Part shown: in pieces, positions 43,652 to 54,049 of the stretch | Layout: each line of letters starts with the position of its first letter | Numbering within the stretch: position 1 is the first letter of the stretch | Assembly (NCBI GenBank): GCA_033558025.1 | Contig: JAUCEF010000012.1 | Coordinates: forward strand, 2,294,001 to 2,358,000 | Direction: 5' to 3' | Length of the DNA: 64,000 bases | From: Phytophthora sp. 'mugwort' | Taxonomy: Eukaryota; Oomycota; Peronosporomycetes; Peronosporales; Peronosporaceae | Made by a program: the position numbers and the translations under genes | Notes under the pieces: model-generated | Seen by the model: the letters and a program-made list of their open reading frames with translations, nothing else | Told to the model about the DNA's origin: nothing | The model's database searches: none

Positions 43652-45656
43652 ATGAGTTCTGGTTTTCATTATCCTCAGCCAATTTTCACATCAACCATCT
43701 ATAATCCCGATTACTTTCTAAAGTTGGATTCGTCTGGTTATCTGTCATATGAGTATGCTCAGACTTTGTATCTTGATAAGAATGATTATCGATTGACGTT
43801 CCTATCAGGGATTACACCCGGGATAGCTACACAAGGCGTATCACTTGTTCCTGGAACCAATAATGATATTAGTGGGCTTGGTACTATCAGTTGCAGCGCT
43901 CTGACGGTCGCAGGTGTTCCCGTGGGGACTCTACCATCATTCTTAGATGGAATTACACCCGAATCAGCCGCAAACTCAAAGGCTCTCGTTCTTGGAGGAT
44001 CTGGCGAAATCGGAACTATTACATCACTAACGGCGACCAATATTTATGGATCCATAAAGACCGCGGCGCAGCCTGGTATTACTTCACTTGGCACTCTCTC
44101 AGCATTGAATGTCTCTGGCGCTGTATCGGCAGCTACACTACCTGGCACGCTATCGACAGGAGCTCAAACCAATATTACTTCACTTGGGACGCTATCAGGG
44201 CTCACGATTGGCGGCAACCTTGTATTCACGGGTGCAGGTAGATCATTAATTGGTTTATCATCAATATCCGCAACAACGCTGACTGGAGCTGTTTCAGGAT
44301 CTCAAACGGGCATTACGGCTGTTGGAATCCTAACCAACCTCACGCTGAATACTGGTGGAACTGGTTTGCAAATACCTAGCCTCAAATTCTGGAACTCATC
44401 GTTGGGATCGTATCTCAATTTGATCATATGGCATTCGTTGGCATCAGTTATGGTGGTGCTGTAGCATCTAAAGCTCTCGTAGTTGATATCAACAAGGATA
44501 TCACATCGATCCGCACTCTTGATGCCCAAAACCTGAATGGTTCGATAAAGGTCAGCGGGACACCCGGCGACTTCGGATCGATCAGAATCAGCGGGACTGA
44601 TGTTATCACAAGCTCAAGGCATATCCAAAATATCGGTAATATTGCTTGTAGCGGAACGTTGAACGCATTCGCTGGGTATCAAGTCAATAGTGTTGCTTTC
44701 GTCGATGCAAGTCGAAATATATATCAGCAGCAACCTTTTCAACATCTGGTAATATTACGTGCTCTGGAAGTCTAAAGGTTTTTTTAGCTTATGGAAATCA
44801 AGCTAATATAACAACTGTAGGAAGCTTAACAGAGTTAGGCATTAATTCAACACCTGCAAATGAATATTTCTCTATTACTGGATCTGGAACGGATTATTTG
44901 GATAGTAGCTATACAAGGATGCTTGCATTTAAAGGATCGAACATTTCACCTGTTCAGTTTCAAATCGAGGTCAATAATGGCACTAATGCAACATCTACGA
45001 ATGCTACTTGAATTGGAAATTATACATCTAATGACCTAAGATTTGGTACTAATCAGACAACTCGTATGACTCTAACGAACACTGGACGTCTTGGATTATC
45101 TACTGTCACCCCATCAGCCCCTCTCCATGTCTCTAATACTGTAAGTTATACATGGAATAGTGCAGGTAATGTAGGATTAACAGCGTATCGACTAAGAAGT
45201 GACTCTGGAGTGACAGAAACTGCTACTGGAACACCAATCACATATACAAATGTATGCGGTATATTTAGCGGATATATTGGTTGCGAAGCGATGGTTATGC
45301 AATCAGATCGTCGTTTAAAGCAAGATATTGTTGATGTGCCTATTGGCCGTGTTGAATGTCTTTACAAGACCTTGAAAGTGAAATCATATAAATGGAAGCA
45401 ACATCCTGATAAGCCAAAAGAATTGGGTCTGATCGCTCAGGATGTTTTAGATCAAGGATTCTTAGATTTAGTCGCTCGTATCCCTGATAATGATACAGAA
45501 CTTGAGCAAAGTTCTGATCCATGGTTAGAGCCTAAGGGGGTAAAGCTTCATGTAGATTATTCAAAATTAGCTGCTTATAACGTGAGAATGATTCAGGCAT
45601 TGATTGATAGAGTAGATGACCAGCAAAAGCAAATCGATGAGTTGAAAAATCGCTGA
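43652..45656 (+). pseudogene. tail-fibre/spike-like protein with C-terminal S74 chaperone domain, broken
   Basis: ATG 43652 (MSSGFHYPQPIF). The middle consists of loosely repeated beta-strand units (ITSLGTLSALNVSGAV, ITSLGTLSGLTIGG, LSSISATTLTGAV), as in trimeric fibres. Frameshifts occur near 44410 and 44730, and an in-frame TGA lies at about 45009. The C-terminus (45290-45656) is an intramolecular chaperone of the endosialidase type: SDRRLKQDIVDV, YKWKQHP, ELGLIAQDV, VDYSKLAAYNVRMIQALI, then a coiled coil. Such domains fold fibre trimers and then cut themselves off. Likely role: host-attachment spike of the virion. Confidence 0.82.
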
Positions 45657-45670
45657 GTGAGTATAGACAA

Positions 45671-45932
45671 TGGCTGCCTTCAAGTTTAGAGTTTCTCAAC
45701 GAAAGGGAAAAAATATGATGCTGTGTTTGATGATGGTAGCATTGTATCTTTTGGCGCTTTCAAGCGGGATGGTACGCCTTATCAACAATACAAGGATTCG
45801 ACACCTTTAAGAGCATTTCGTGCGTATGATCACAGCGATAAAGCGAGGCGCGAAAGATACTATAAGCGACACAAAAACAACCATCCGATGTACTCAGCCG
45901 ATTGGTTTTCGAAAAAATATTTATGGACCTAA
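45671..45932 (+). pseudogene. small DUF5754-like protein, single-base frameshift
   Basis: ATG 45671 (MAAFKFRVSQRKGK), preceded by TATAGACA. A run of six A at about 45709 appears one base short. After it the frame reads YDAVFDDGSIVSFGAF, QQYKDSTPLRAFRAYDH and YYKRHKNNHPMYSADWFSKK. This family is widespread in large DNA viruses of protists; its function is unknown. The defect could be a sequencing error in the homopolymer. Confidence 0.65.
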
Positions 45933-45942
45933 ATATAAAACA

Positions 45943-46182
45943 ATGGGTTGCCTACCAAGTAAAGAGCTCAAAACTAATTTAACTACTGATGAACCTAATC
46001 AGATCGTGGGATCGACGATGCTACAAGCTGACAAAAGTATTGTTCTTGGTGATAGTGTGTTCCTTCCCACCAAAAGTCCTGATGGTGAGTCTGCCATACT
46101 TGAAGTAAGTATCAGCGATAAAAAACTAACATTTATCGAGGATATCGAAACAAACTCGTGCGAAGTGGCATTGCTTAGATAG
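45943..46182 (+). CDS. small protein with N-myristoylation-like start
   Basis: 79 residues, ATG 45943, MGCLPSKELKTNL. Gly2-Cys3 is the signature of dual myristoyl/palmitoyl membrane anchors. The rest is acidic and beta-prone (DSVFLPTKSPDGES, ILEVSISDKKLTF). No family recognised. A membrane-facing virion or assembly protein is possible. It overlaps the tail of the next gene, tail to tail, by eight bases. Confidence 0.6.
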   Translation: MGCLPSKELKTNLTTDEPNQIVGSTMLQADKSIVLGDSVFLPTKSPDGESAILEVSISDKKLTFIEDIETNSCEVALLR

Positions 46183-46345
46183 CAAACGTCTTCACGGTCT
46201 TTTTTTTCTTGGGTTGGTAGGCCCACATACGCCCACCCTCGGTTTGCGTTGATGCATCCACCTTCCTGATAGACTTATCGAGATCAGTAGCCCATACGGC
46301 TGCCTGAGTCTTCTGAGGGCGTTCATGAATGATTATATTCTTCAT
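46175..46345 (-). CDS. small protein with WATD and STQTE motifs
   Basis: 56 residues from ATG 46345 (MKNIIIHERPQKTQAAVWATDL), then DASTQTEGGRMWAYQPKKKK. The frame is open further upstream without another ATG (DNADNNVAELK), so the true start may be lost. The WATD..TQT[DE] layout recurs in the large neighbouring gene. Function unknown. Confidence 0.5.
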   Translation of the reverse strand: MKNIIIHERPQKTQAAVWATDLDKSIRKVDASTQTEGGRMWAYQPKKKKTVKTFAI

Positions 46346-46418
46346 GATGGCTTTGAGCTCAGCAACGTTGTTATCAGCGTTATCACTGCAATAATTCGGG
46401 GGTTAAAGAAGAACATGA

Positions 46419-49084
46419 TTATAGTAGTCGAGTTATAATTTCTTTAAATTCTTTATCATCAATGAGTCGATTGCTGTACATATTCACTGTAAGAGACTTG
46501 AGCTGTTTGATGATGCTTGGATTATCATTTTCTAACTCAATATGAGCCTTGAGCTTGTCATACTCAGCGCGAAGTGTTTCAAGTGGATCAGTGAGCTTAT
46601 CGTGAAAATTGTACTGAAGATGAGTTATCGCAAGGATCTCTTTGAACATTTTTTTATCTTCGATGCTGAGCTTGTCATACATCCCCTGATCGATATGGTT
46701 CTTATATACGAGACTTCTGATCATTGATTTTAGGCTATCACTGATTTGACACTTCGGCCCACACTTGCGACGATTCGGCTGTACAATCACAGGAGTCTTA
46801 GCATCAAGGTCAGGAATACGAATGTACTTGCTACCGAGCTGTCGATAAACGTAGGCGCTTGGTGTCGCTAACCCCTGAATCTCATTTAGGTTGTAGGTCC
46901 TTCCACGTCTGACCACCCCATCGAGTGGTGCAACACCTGCTTCTCTTAGGCCACGACCTTTCAATCCGCTTCCGCTAACCTGATTGATCATATCATTCAT
47001 AACTCCACGAACCGATTTATCATCTTGACGATCAACAAAGCCATCTACATTGATTTGCTCCTGAGCCACAATGCTATATTGTTTAGCTTTTGCGTTAAAT
47101 ACAGCTCTTGTTGCCTTCATAGCTGATGCCGCTGCCTTTAGTGCCGATCGAGCTGATTTTGAGTTGTTTCCTTTGACTGCTTCCTTAGCCTCTTCATAAC
47201 GTTTTTGCGCTTCTCCGTATGATTGGTAAGCGCGTTCAGAATCGTCATGAAGCTTCTGTAGTTGGTCTTCACTATCAACCTGAGTATAGGGTTCAATACC
47301 TTGTCGTCTGATATCATGAGCCGTATTCAAGATTGCTTCATTCAATATCTTAAGATTATCATCGAGATTTTTGCGCCTTTGCTGATCAAGTTTCTTACTT
47401 TCAACCAATTGTGCTGCTTCCTCATCATTTGATGGGAATGGATACTCAACTTCCTTGGGATATTTATCCAAATCCTCAAATCCATCGAGCAACGATAGGA
47501 ATGTACCCATCCACCTGATATTCCTCATCAATCCCTTCCACGCTTCTCCAGATACTTGCTTGTGTTTCACATTTCTAATATTCAATGGTCTGGTCTCAGA
47601 TGGCTCACCAAAATAGTAGTCTGTATGCGTTTTAACACTGTCTTAACCTCAACGATTGGTTTGAGTCTAAACGGGATTTTAATACCCTTTGAAGGAAGTT
47701 GCGTATAGTAATCAGTTAAGATGTTTTTAGCATCGTTATCAGCGTTGGATAGGTTTTGATCCATATCTTCATTAATTTCAGCCATAATACCTTGACGTGC
47801 CTCACCTACGCCTTCTGTGAAATCATTAACATCAATTTCTTTGTCCTCATCACCGATCATCTCTAAGTCAAGACCTTTCGACCTGACCATATCTCTACAA
47901 ATGATTTGAGCGTAAGTTGCCAATTGACCTTCTTGATGATAGCCGGCTTCATTTGATTACTTTCCTTACCGAAAACACCAATAGTACTTCCCTTGATCCA
48001 TACATAACCATTAGCATCAAATGGTGTTGATTTGTTCGTTCTTTTAAGGATAGGAACAATCTTCTTCATTAAACCATTAGATTCAAGTAGTTCCTTATTT
48101 TTAGCAATGATCAAGTACATTTTGAATTTACTATTAGACTGATCGGAAGTTGTAAAAGTTGAATTATCAAAGAGAAAACTGTCCTCAAGTCGTTGTTTGC
48201 TTTGTTTATAGTCGTCAAAAGAAGAAGCACTTGCTCTTTTGGATCCAATACGCTTCCATACTTGAAAAGGTGCATTTTTATCCTCTTTACCCATCTCATT
48301 TCGCTCATGTTTCTCATTGATATAATTGTTAAATCTAACATCGTTTGTGATGACAAATCCAATATGATCGTATGTCTCTTCCCAATCAATGCTTGGAACC
48401 GACAATCTTGTTCAATCTAATACTGTATGTCTTAGCTCCGTTTCCAATATAATACTTTGTTAGCTGACGTCCATTAGAAACAAGAGGATGAATACCCATT
48501 TGAGCAAGAATCGGATAAACCTCAAATATTTCCTCAACCGCTTTCTTAAATTCGTTTTGAGAGATTTGTTCATCATCGCTAAATAGAGTGTCAGGTGTTG
48601 GTGATGCATCCTTCCCAACAGCGATATCAACTGAAGGGATACTAATTCCTTCTATTGAAACATTAGATAGTGGTCTCTGTAATGGAGGGATACTAACACC
48701 ATCCAGTTTAACATCGGAAAGTAATCTAACGCTAGGTTCTGTGTTAGTTCCAGTTGTTGATACCTCAGGGTTTATACCAGAGTTTTCATCACTGAGACTT
48801 TTTGTTAAGTCGGATTGAGCAATCGCCTGATCAATAATATCATTCAGGTTTTGCTTCACTGCATCAGGGATTGCTTCATCAGTGCCAACACCTGTATCAG
48901 TTTGGGTTGTTGCCGTCGTCTTCTTAGCTATCGTAGTGAAAGAATTGGATACATCAGTCGCCCACGATGTGCTCTGATACATCTCACGCTTGGTGTTAGC
49001 TTGTCGAACCCGTCGCTGAGCTTTTTCAAGTAGCTCCTGACGTTTCTGCTCTCTCTGAGCGAGGGATGTGAAATTTAGGAACAT
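46419..49084 (-). pseudogene. large Polinton structural protein, at least three frameshifts
   Basis: Open segments 49084-48386, 48405-47863, 47923-47582 and 47585-46419 follow each other on one strand with small overlaps, as expected from one long gene of about 880 codons. The start, MFLNFTSLAQREQKRQELL, is a charged helix. It continues SWATDVSN..ATTQTDTG, SIDWEETYDHIGFVI, a coiled coil (YEEAKEAVKG, SARSALKAAASAMKA), RRKCGPKC and a helical C-terminus. One frameshift at about 47588 is a tandem duplication of GACCA. A CATATAGATACG motif precedes the start. It may be an internal scaffold or tegument-like protein, but no family was recognised. Confidence 0.6.
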
Positions 49085-49089
49085 CGTAT

Positions 49090-49377
49090 CTATATGTTGC
49101 GAATCATAAAAAAATGAGTACTCAAATTACCAATAACTCGGCATGACTGAGTCGTGTCGGAAGTAGCATAAGAATGACAAATATGATTTCGCTCATTTAG
49201 AAGATTAAGATATCGATCCTTGATACAATGGAATGGAACTCCAAATATATCTTCCAACTCATTTCTATACTTCTGATTTACAACAATTTTACGGAAAGTA
49301 GCGACAGCATCAAGATTCATCAACTCATTCTTGATACGACTAACCTCCTGAATGATCCAAAGCTTCTTTTGTAGCTG
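49090..49377 (-). pseudogene. small CxxC Polinton protein, 5' end replaced by esterase
   Basis: From KKLWIIQEVSRIKNELMNLD to a stop at 49090, including IFGVPFHCIKDRYLNLLNE. The N-terminal CxxC part is missing: the frame is fused in phase to the esterase middle piece, giving one 349-codon open reading frame that is an accident of rearrangement. Confidence 0.7.
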
Positions 49378-50085
49378 CGTCGAGCCGAGGTATTGCGAAG
49401 TGCCGGCGGGCACTACGTTGAATCGATAGCTGTACACCGGCACGTCGTCGCGTGTCCACATGTGCGACATAAAGCGACGAGGGCCATGCTGATTGTTGTC
49501 TCCGGCGTATGCCTCCACGCGCTTGTACATGTATCCAAAGGATGTGTCGTTGCCTGGGCGTCCACGGAGCGTAGCGGGAATACCAATCTGTGGGATGTCG
49601 GGGTACATTTTCAGGAGCACCTCGGCCTCCTCTTCGCTGTAGCCCATTGTTGTAACCAGGTACTCGTAGAACTCCTCGGTTGTGTCAATCCCGGACTTGC
49701 CAAACGCAGTACCCTCGTCAGAGTTGGCGCCATGCAGGATCGGTACGTGCACGAACTTGCCCTTGCCAATGAGTTTCGGGCCCACGTCCGTCAGGAAGTC
49801 GCCATCGACGGACGGCGCGTACATTGCCGAAGTAGCGACAGAGCTGTTGAGAACAGCCGAGAGCGTATCAATCGGGACTTCGCGGAGGCACTCGACAGTG
49901 TCTTCTGCAGAGCTGCAATTCGTGGCATTGGTGATCTTGTTGTAGTAGACGTCCCAGGCAGACGCGTTCTTGAAGCTCTTCGGCCAGTAAGCGGAGGCGC
50001 CCGACTCCATCACGGCACTACGAAAGAGGCCGTCGTCACGGCCGTCGTAGGCTACCAGCTGGTACCCAATGCTGCGAGCTCCAGT
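49378..50085 (-). pseudogene. carboxylesterase, middle piece (inverted)
   Basis: Reads GARSIGYQLVAYDGRDDGLF, SAVMESGASAYWPKSF, VHVPILHGANSDEGTAF (the Glu of the triad), GRPGNDTSFGYMYKRVEAYA and VYSYRFNVVPAGTSQYLG. It begins where the N-terminal piece ends (GAR at 40787) and ends about ten codons before the C-terminal piece starts. The missing codons would carry the catalytic His region. Orientation is opposite to both other pieces. Confidence 0.85.
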
Positions 50086-51033
50086 ACTGACCTCCATCCT
50101 ATCTTCAAGGATCTTGACTTGATGGCCAATCCTCAAATTCGTCTTCGCTTCCGCGTCAATCAGGGTACTTCCGCTGTCGCTGTAAGCGCTGCTAAGGGTT
50201 TGTCTCTAACAAGTACTACTCTTGCAAGTGGTAATGTATGCCCTGTTATGCTTGCGGCTACCTCCACTGGTAATCCTATGGCTGGTGTCATCGCTAATTC
50301 CGCTCCATTCAGTATTTGCTGGGGCGCTGTAGTCAATGCCCTTGAACCCAATATTGATGGAACTTACATGCCTTTCACCACTTCTCGTCTGTATGTACCG
50401 TTCGTACATCTTGAGAACCCTCAGGCTATTATTTTCAAGCCTGTTAAGAAATTTCGATACAATGACTGCGATGCTCAGTGGTTCTATCAGCGTGCTGCTG
50501 TTGGTAAGCAAGCGACCCAGCATAATGCTGCATTCGATCTCCAACTGTCGGCGTCTGTTAAAAATGCCAAATACATTATTCTTCTTCCTTTCGCTGAACA
50601 GACGGGTAGCTTTGCTTCCGCCGCTGTACAGCAATTTCAGAGTCCTTTCGATTCGGCTCCGTGGTCGCTTCACCCGGGATCGTCTATTCGCAACTTCAAC
50701 GTTCGTATCGGATCTCATCAGACGTTCGATATCAGCCATGACTATGACTTCCACCACTTTCACAATGAACTGGCTAAGATTGGATCGATAAATGGTGATT
50801 TGACTCCTGAGCTGGTGAATGGTCTTCTTGACTATCAGACGTGGTCGCTAACTAACCGCGTTCTCATTGCTGATGTCAGTCGTCTGACTGAGCGTGATAT
50901 TCCTCAGGCTATTCAGGTACAAGGCATAAACGCAGGATGCCAAGTAACAAATATGCTCGTACTGGCTGTGAGTGAGCAAGAGCTATCTTACGATCGCCTA
51001 ACGGGTGAGATTTTAGATTTTACCACAGCTTAG
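50086..51033 (+). pseudogene. major capsid protein, body and C-terminus (N-terminus missing)
   Basis: From TDLHPIFKDLDLMANPQIR through LTSTTLASGNVCPVM, YVPFVHLENPQAII, LPFAEQTGSFASAAVQQF, DSAPWSLHPGSSIRNFNVRI and DYQTWSLTNRVLI to a stop at 51033. It is unbroken over 315 codons and is the reference for the fragments in copy C. About 230 N-terminal residues are replaced by the inverted esterase. It is identified as the double-jelly-roll capsid protein from family resemblance and from its pairing with protease, ATPase and penton genes. Confidence 0.85.
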
Positions 51034-51055
51034 ATTTAAAAAAAATATTTTTTTC

Positions 51056-51358
51056 TTAGCTTAACTCTTTCAGTAGCTTAGGACACTTTTCAATAACGAA
51101 TTGGTTCTTGCGAAGGTAATCGATATATCCTGGATTCATTCGACTGATCTGCTTGAGGGTCTTACCTCGATACTTACCCCAAGTCATCATGTAAGAGTTA
51201 TCATCAGTCAGAAACTTGCTGTGGAGGAATATCTTGATTTCATCACTAATAATTTGATTGGGTTGATTGAAAACCCAACGACAATAGCCGGGATCACTAT
51301 CATAGACCTCTTCAATGGTCTTACCTTTGTATTTTCCGAAAGTTAGTTCGTTCGACAT
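51056..51358 (-). CDS. two-repeat 'FGKYKGKT' protein
   Basis: 100 residues, intact. Two copies of one module: LTFGKYKGKTIEEVYDSDPG with YCRWVF, and MTWGKYRGKTLKQISRMNPG with YIDYL. A TATATAGATAC motif lies about 20 bases upstream (51374-51384). The module resembles the short domain following ExoX-type exonucleases and DUF3820. Convergent with the capsid gene and close to the terminal repeat. Confidence 0.7.
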   Translation of the reverse strand: MSNELTFGKYKGKTIEEVYDSDPGYCRWVFNQPNQIISDEIKIFLHSKFLTDDNSYMMTWGKYRGKTLKQISRMNPGYIDYLRKNQFVIEKCPKLLKELS

Positions 51359-51455
51359 GTTATCAGTGGGGTGTATCTATATACATACCCCCTTTTAAAT
51401 TTTTGGGACTTTTTTTAATTAATTCAGAAATTACCGACAGAGCGATCTTAGTGCT

Positions 51456-51631
51456 TGAGCGGATCTGAAACCACCCTAAGATCCAAAAGGCGTTGCATTC
51501 GCTCTCAGGTGGTCGAGAGGTTGCATGGTCAAAATAGCAGCTGGTCCGAAAGAAGGTTCCAGGAATGTTCTTGGTGGTAAATTACGGAAAGTAAAAAAAA
51601 CTGCCGGCGTAATGTTCCAAGTATTACTACT
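51456..51631 (-). repeat. terminal inverted repeat of Polinton E
   Basis: 176 bases, same body and the same outer tip (gccggcgtaatgttccaagt, then attactact) as 38308-38482. Followed by ATTATC, the candidate target copy. Here it borders the capsid side of the element, whereas at 38482 it borders the PolB side, as expected for the two ends of an inverted-repeat element. Confidence 0.85.
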
Positions 51632-51659
51632 ATTATCGAGCACCGATGTCCCGCCTCCG

Positions 51660-53150
51660 GCGCCAGTTATCCCCATCATGGGCGAAAACAGAAACATCAC
51701 CGCACGTCGCGCGGCGCAAATCGTCAGTATGGTTAAACAGCGAGCGAAAGTGGTAAGGTGGATAGTTTTTGGATGGTGATAAAGGGCAGAATCAAGTGCC
51801 TTTTCGCTCAAGCGGTTGACGAATTCCCGTAGATATTCAGGTCTAAGACGCGCAGCGCAAACCTCACCAAGGCGATGAGGTGGTGGAAGCAGCGGGAGAA
51901 ATGGCTTCACCTGTCCAGAGGGGTGCGAGAGCTCTCGGTAAAGCGCGAGCAAGGACGCTGGCGTGTGAACAAGAAGGCTCAAAGGGCGTGGAAGACAGCG
52001 GAGCGAATGTGTGGCATGACTGTATTCACAGCTGCTTGATGAGTTTGACCGCCTGCGCAAACGTGGATTGAAATTCGATGCGTCGATGCTGCTTCAGCTT
52101 GCTGTGCGGCTTTTAAAAACGAGCGCCGGGTCATTTAACAGTACGTCAGCTGACAAAGCTGGAGCGGTCATGCGGAGGAAATATCTCCAAGGTGAATTCA
52201 GACGTTTATGGAGGCTCATCGAATTGTCCTTCGCACCCAGTCCGGTAAGAACCAGGTCAGCCCCGAGAAAAAAGAGGCAATCGAGCGTGAAGTTGCAGTC
52301 CATCTTGGAGAGCTGAAGCGGGGGGGGGGGGGGGAGAGAGAGTCGGGACGTCTAAACGAGGACAACACAACGGCAAGATGCTCGGTTTTGCTAGCGAGAA
52401 GTGCGTTAAGTATGCAGACCTTGTATCTGGTGGAGAGGGAATGACAATGATTGTGAGAATTTCTGGTGGTGCAAGCGGCTGATTTTCACCCGCCCATGAT
52501 GATCTTCCAAAACGCGTCATCAAGCTATGCTATCCGTGGGATCCTGGACAAGACACCAGAGTATGCTATCGAACGGGACCTAACGGGTGGATGAGCAAGC
52601 GAGTGTTTAGGCAGTATCTCGGTGAGAGGAGGGCAATGAGCGCTGATCCTCGTGGGCGCGAAAAGCACATTTATCTCGACAACTGCTCGTCACACCTAGA
52701 CGAAGACGAGTGCAAAGATGAGTTATCTCAATTGAATGCCCGTCTCATTTACCTTCCACCCAACGCGACCGATTTATGTCAGCCTGCTGACTCATTTGTG
52801 ATCGCCAAGATCAAAGATGACTGGCGCCGTAAATGGAACGAGAAAAAGATAGCGCTTATTGAGGGTGGTAAATGGCAGAAACCGAAATGATAAGACAGCT
52901 CGTGGTCAGGGAAGCTCAAGAACCCAGGCTAGAAGTTCTTTTTGTCCTTGACTGCTGAATGCGCTCGTGAGGTAAACGCGCGCCGCGCCAGAAATGGCGT
53001 CAACTATGCCAAGAAGGCAAATAATCAATTGTGGGCTTTCGCTTAATATTGACGGTTGTTGGAGCCCAAAGCAGCTTTCCCTCATCTCCGGGAAATTATC
53101 AAGATGTACTCAGGTGAGATTGGCGGCAAGACTGCTGCTGAGTCGGCAGA
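51660..53150 (+). pseudogene. CENP-B/pogo-like DDE transposase, decayed
   Basis: Plus-strand traces in several frames: MGENRNITARRAAQIV, EFDRLRKRGLKFDASMLLQL, a helix-turn-helix block (HRIVLRTQSG), then the catalytic region in 52591-52890 (KHIYLDNCSSHLDED; RLIYLPPNATDLCQPAD). The tail CAREVNARRARNGVNYAKKA is near 52960. This is the DDE_1 pattern of pogo/Tigger and jerky-type proteins. A 15-G run interrupts it near 52320. Polinton E is inserted directly before its start. Confidence 0.75.
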
Positions 53151-53477
53151 TATGAGGCTTGTGCGAGGGTAGCAGCGCTGCTGAAGATGTGGACTGCATC
53201 GCCAGTGTGGTTGTCTAGAGCGTATAACCAAAATTAGTGAGAGTGTCCCTAATTTTGCCACACTCAAATTAGTATCAGTTCAAAAATAGCGACACCCCCA
53301 CTAATTCCGTGAAGACAATCAAAAACACCTTACATAAGTTAGTATCGACGACATTAATTGCGGTTACTACTGTACCAGAACTCTCGCACCTTTCATCTTA
53401 AGCCTCATTTTCGAATCTAAATGGCAGCAAGCAACCCCTTCAGCACCCATCAAATGTACAACTATTTTTTTTAAGTG

Positions 53478-53634
53478 ATTCTGGACAAACAGGATGATCC
53501 GACACAATACTTTCAGTGCCAGTGCTCTGCTGTGCGCAAGCAAGCGCACAAGCCTGGGTACACCAATATACTTGACCATGTCCTCAAGCGGCACCCTGAC
53601 TGCGCCGCAACAATGATGGCCATGGCATCAACAC
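53478..53634 (+). pseudogene. BED-type zinc-finger transposase fragment (hAT-like)
   Basis: Reads DDPTQYFQCQCSAVRKQAHK and GYTNILDHVLKRHPDC. The pattern C-x-C .. H-x3-H-x-x-C is BED-like, seen at the N-terminus of hAT transposases. It is cut off by the LTR that starts at 53635. Confidence 0.5.
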
Positions 53635-54002
53635 TGTAACGGGGTTACATGAAGAGTGCTAAGTCAATCTTCAGAACAGGTGTACCCAAGTACACTAAGT
53701 GATGTAGGTAAACATCACTATGACGTCACGGATAGGTACCACACATACGGTACAAAGACCTCAGAGCCACCCAATAGGATAACATCTAGGGTACTTTATA
53801 GGTGACTAATAGTTAGAATGTAGACGCATTAAAAGGGGTCACCTATAAATATATTCAGTCTTGTATTACCTAATTTTGGTACAGTCCCCTCTGACCAAGG
53901 ACTTGTGAACTGCCGTTCACTGTGAGTTTGTATACTCTCCGGAATTCACACTTCCTGTGCGCAAGGTGTTGTGTGCCCTGTCACACTTTGGTAGCACTTG
54001 CA
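53635..54002 (+). repeat. 5' long terminal repeat of an LTR retrotransposon
   Basis: Begins TGTAACGGGGTTACAT, ends GGTAGCACTTGCA, and is followed by a gag-like frame. The reverse copy at 7964-8326 matches along its length. No five-base duplication was found across it, consistent with the right LTR lying elsewhere or being lost. Confidence 0.65.
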
Positions 54003-54049
54003 GTCTATCCACGACTACGCGGGTTACTACCTGAAACCTCTGGGTCCTA

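Larger units (their letters stand above)
40798..51631. mobile_element. Polinton copy E, morphogenesis half, with an inverted esterase segment
   Basis: Carries protease, core protein, minor capsid, packaging ATPase, fibre, several small genes, a large structural gene, the CxxC gene, the major capsid protein and the FGKYKGK gene, ending in a terminal repeat at 51631. No PolB or integrase is present. The block 40798-50085 is inverted relative to the capsid gene: flipping it would place the capsid start beside the capsid body and rejoin the esterase N-terminal and middle pieces. 49378-50085 within this span is esterase, not Polinton. Confidence 0.85.

Noticed and set aside
643..45011. UGA read as tryptophan in Polinton genes
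   Set aside because: TGG is used for Trp in the same genes and the elements are otherwise full of frameshifts; ordinary nonsense mutation is simpler. It is kept only as a low-interest count to make.
49393..51033. 546-codon open frame that looks like one large protein
   Set aside because: The first 230 codons are antisense to the esterase piece; only 50086-51033 is capsid sequence. It is an accident of the inversion.
38308..51631. Repeats 38308-38482 and 51456-51631 as the two ends of one inserted Polinton
   Set aside because: They are in the same orientation, and the flanking bases differ (TATAAC and ATTATC), so they belong to different insertions or a rearranged pair.
51476..52060. 194-codon minus-strand frame, similar at one end to 38381-38944
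   Set aside because: The shared SNTWNITPAVF peptide is the translated Polinton terminal repeat, not a gene family.
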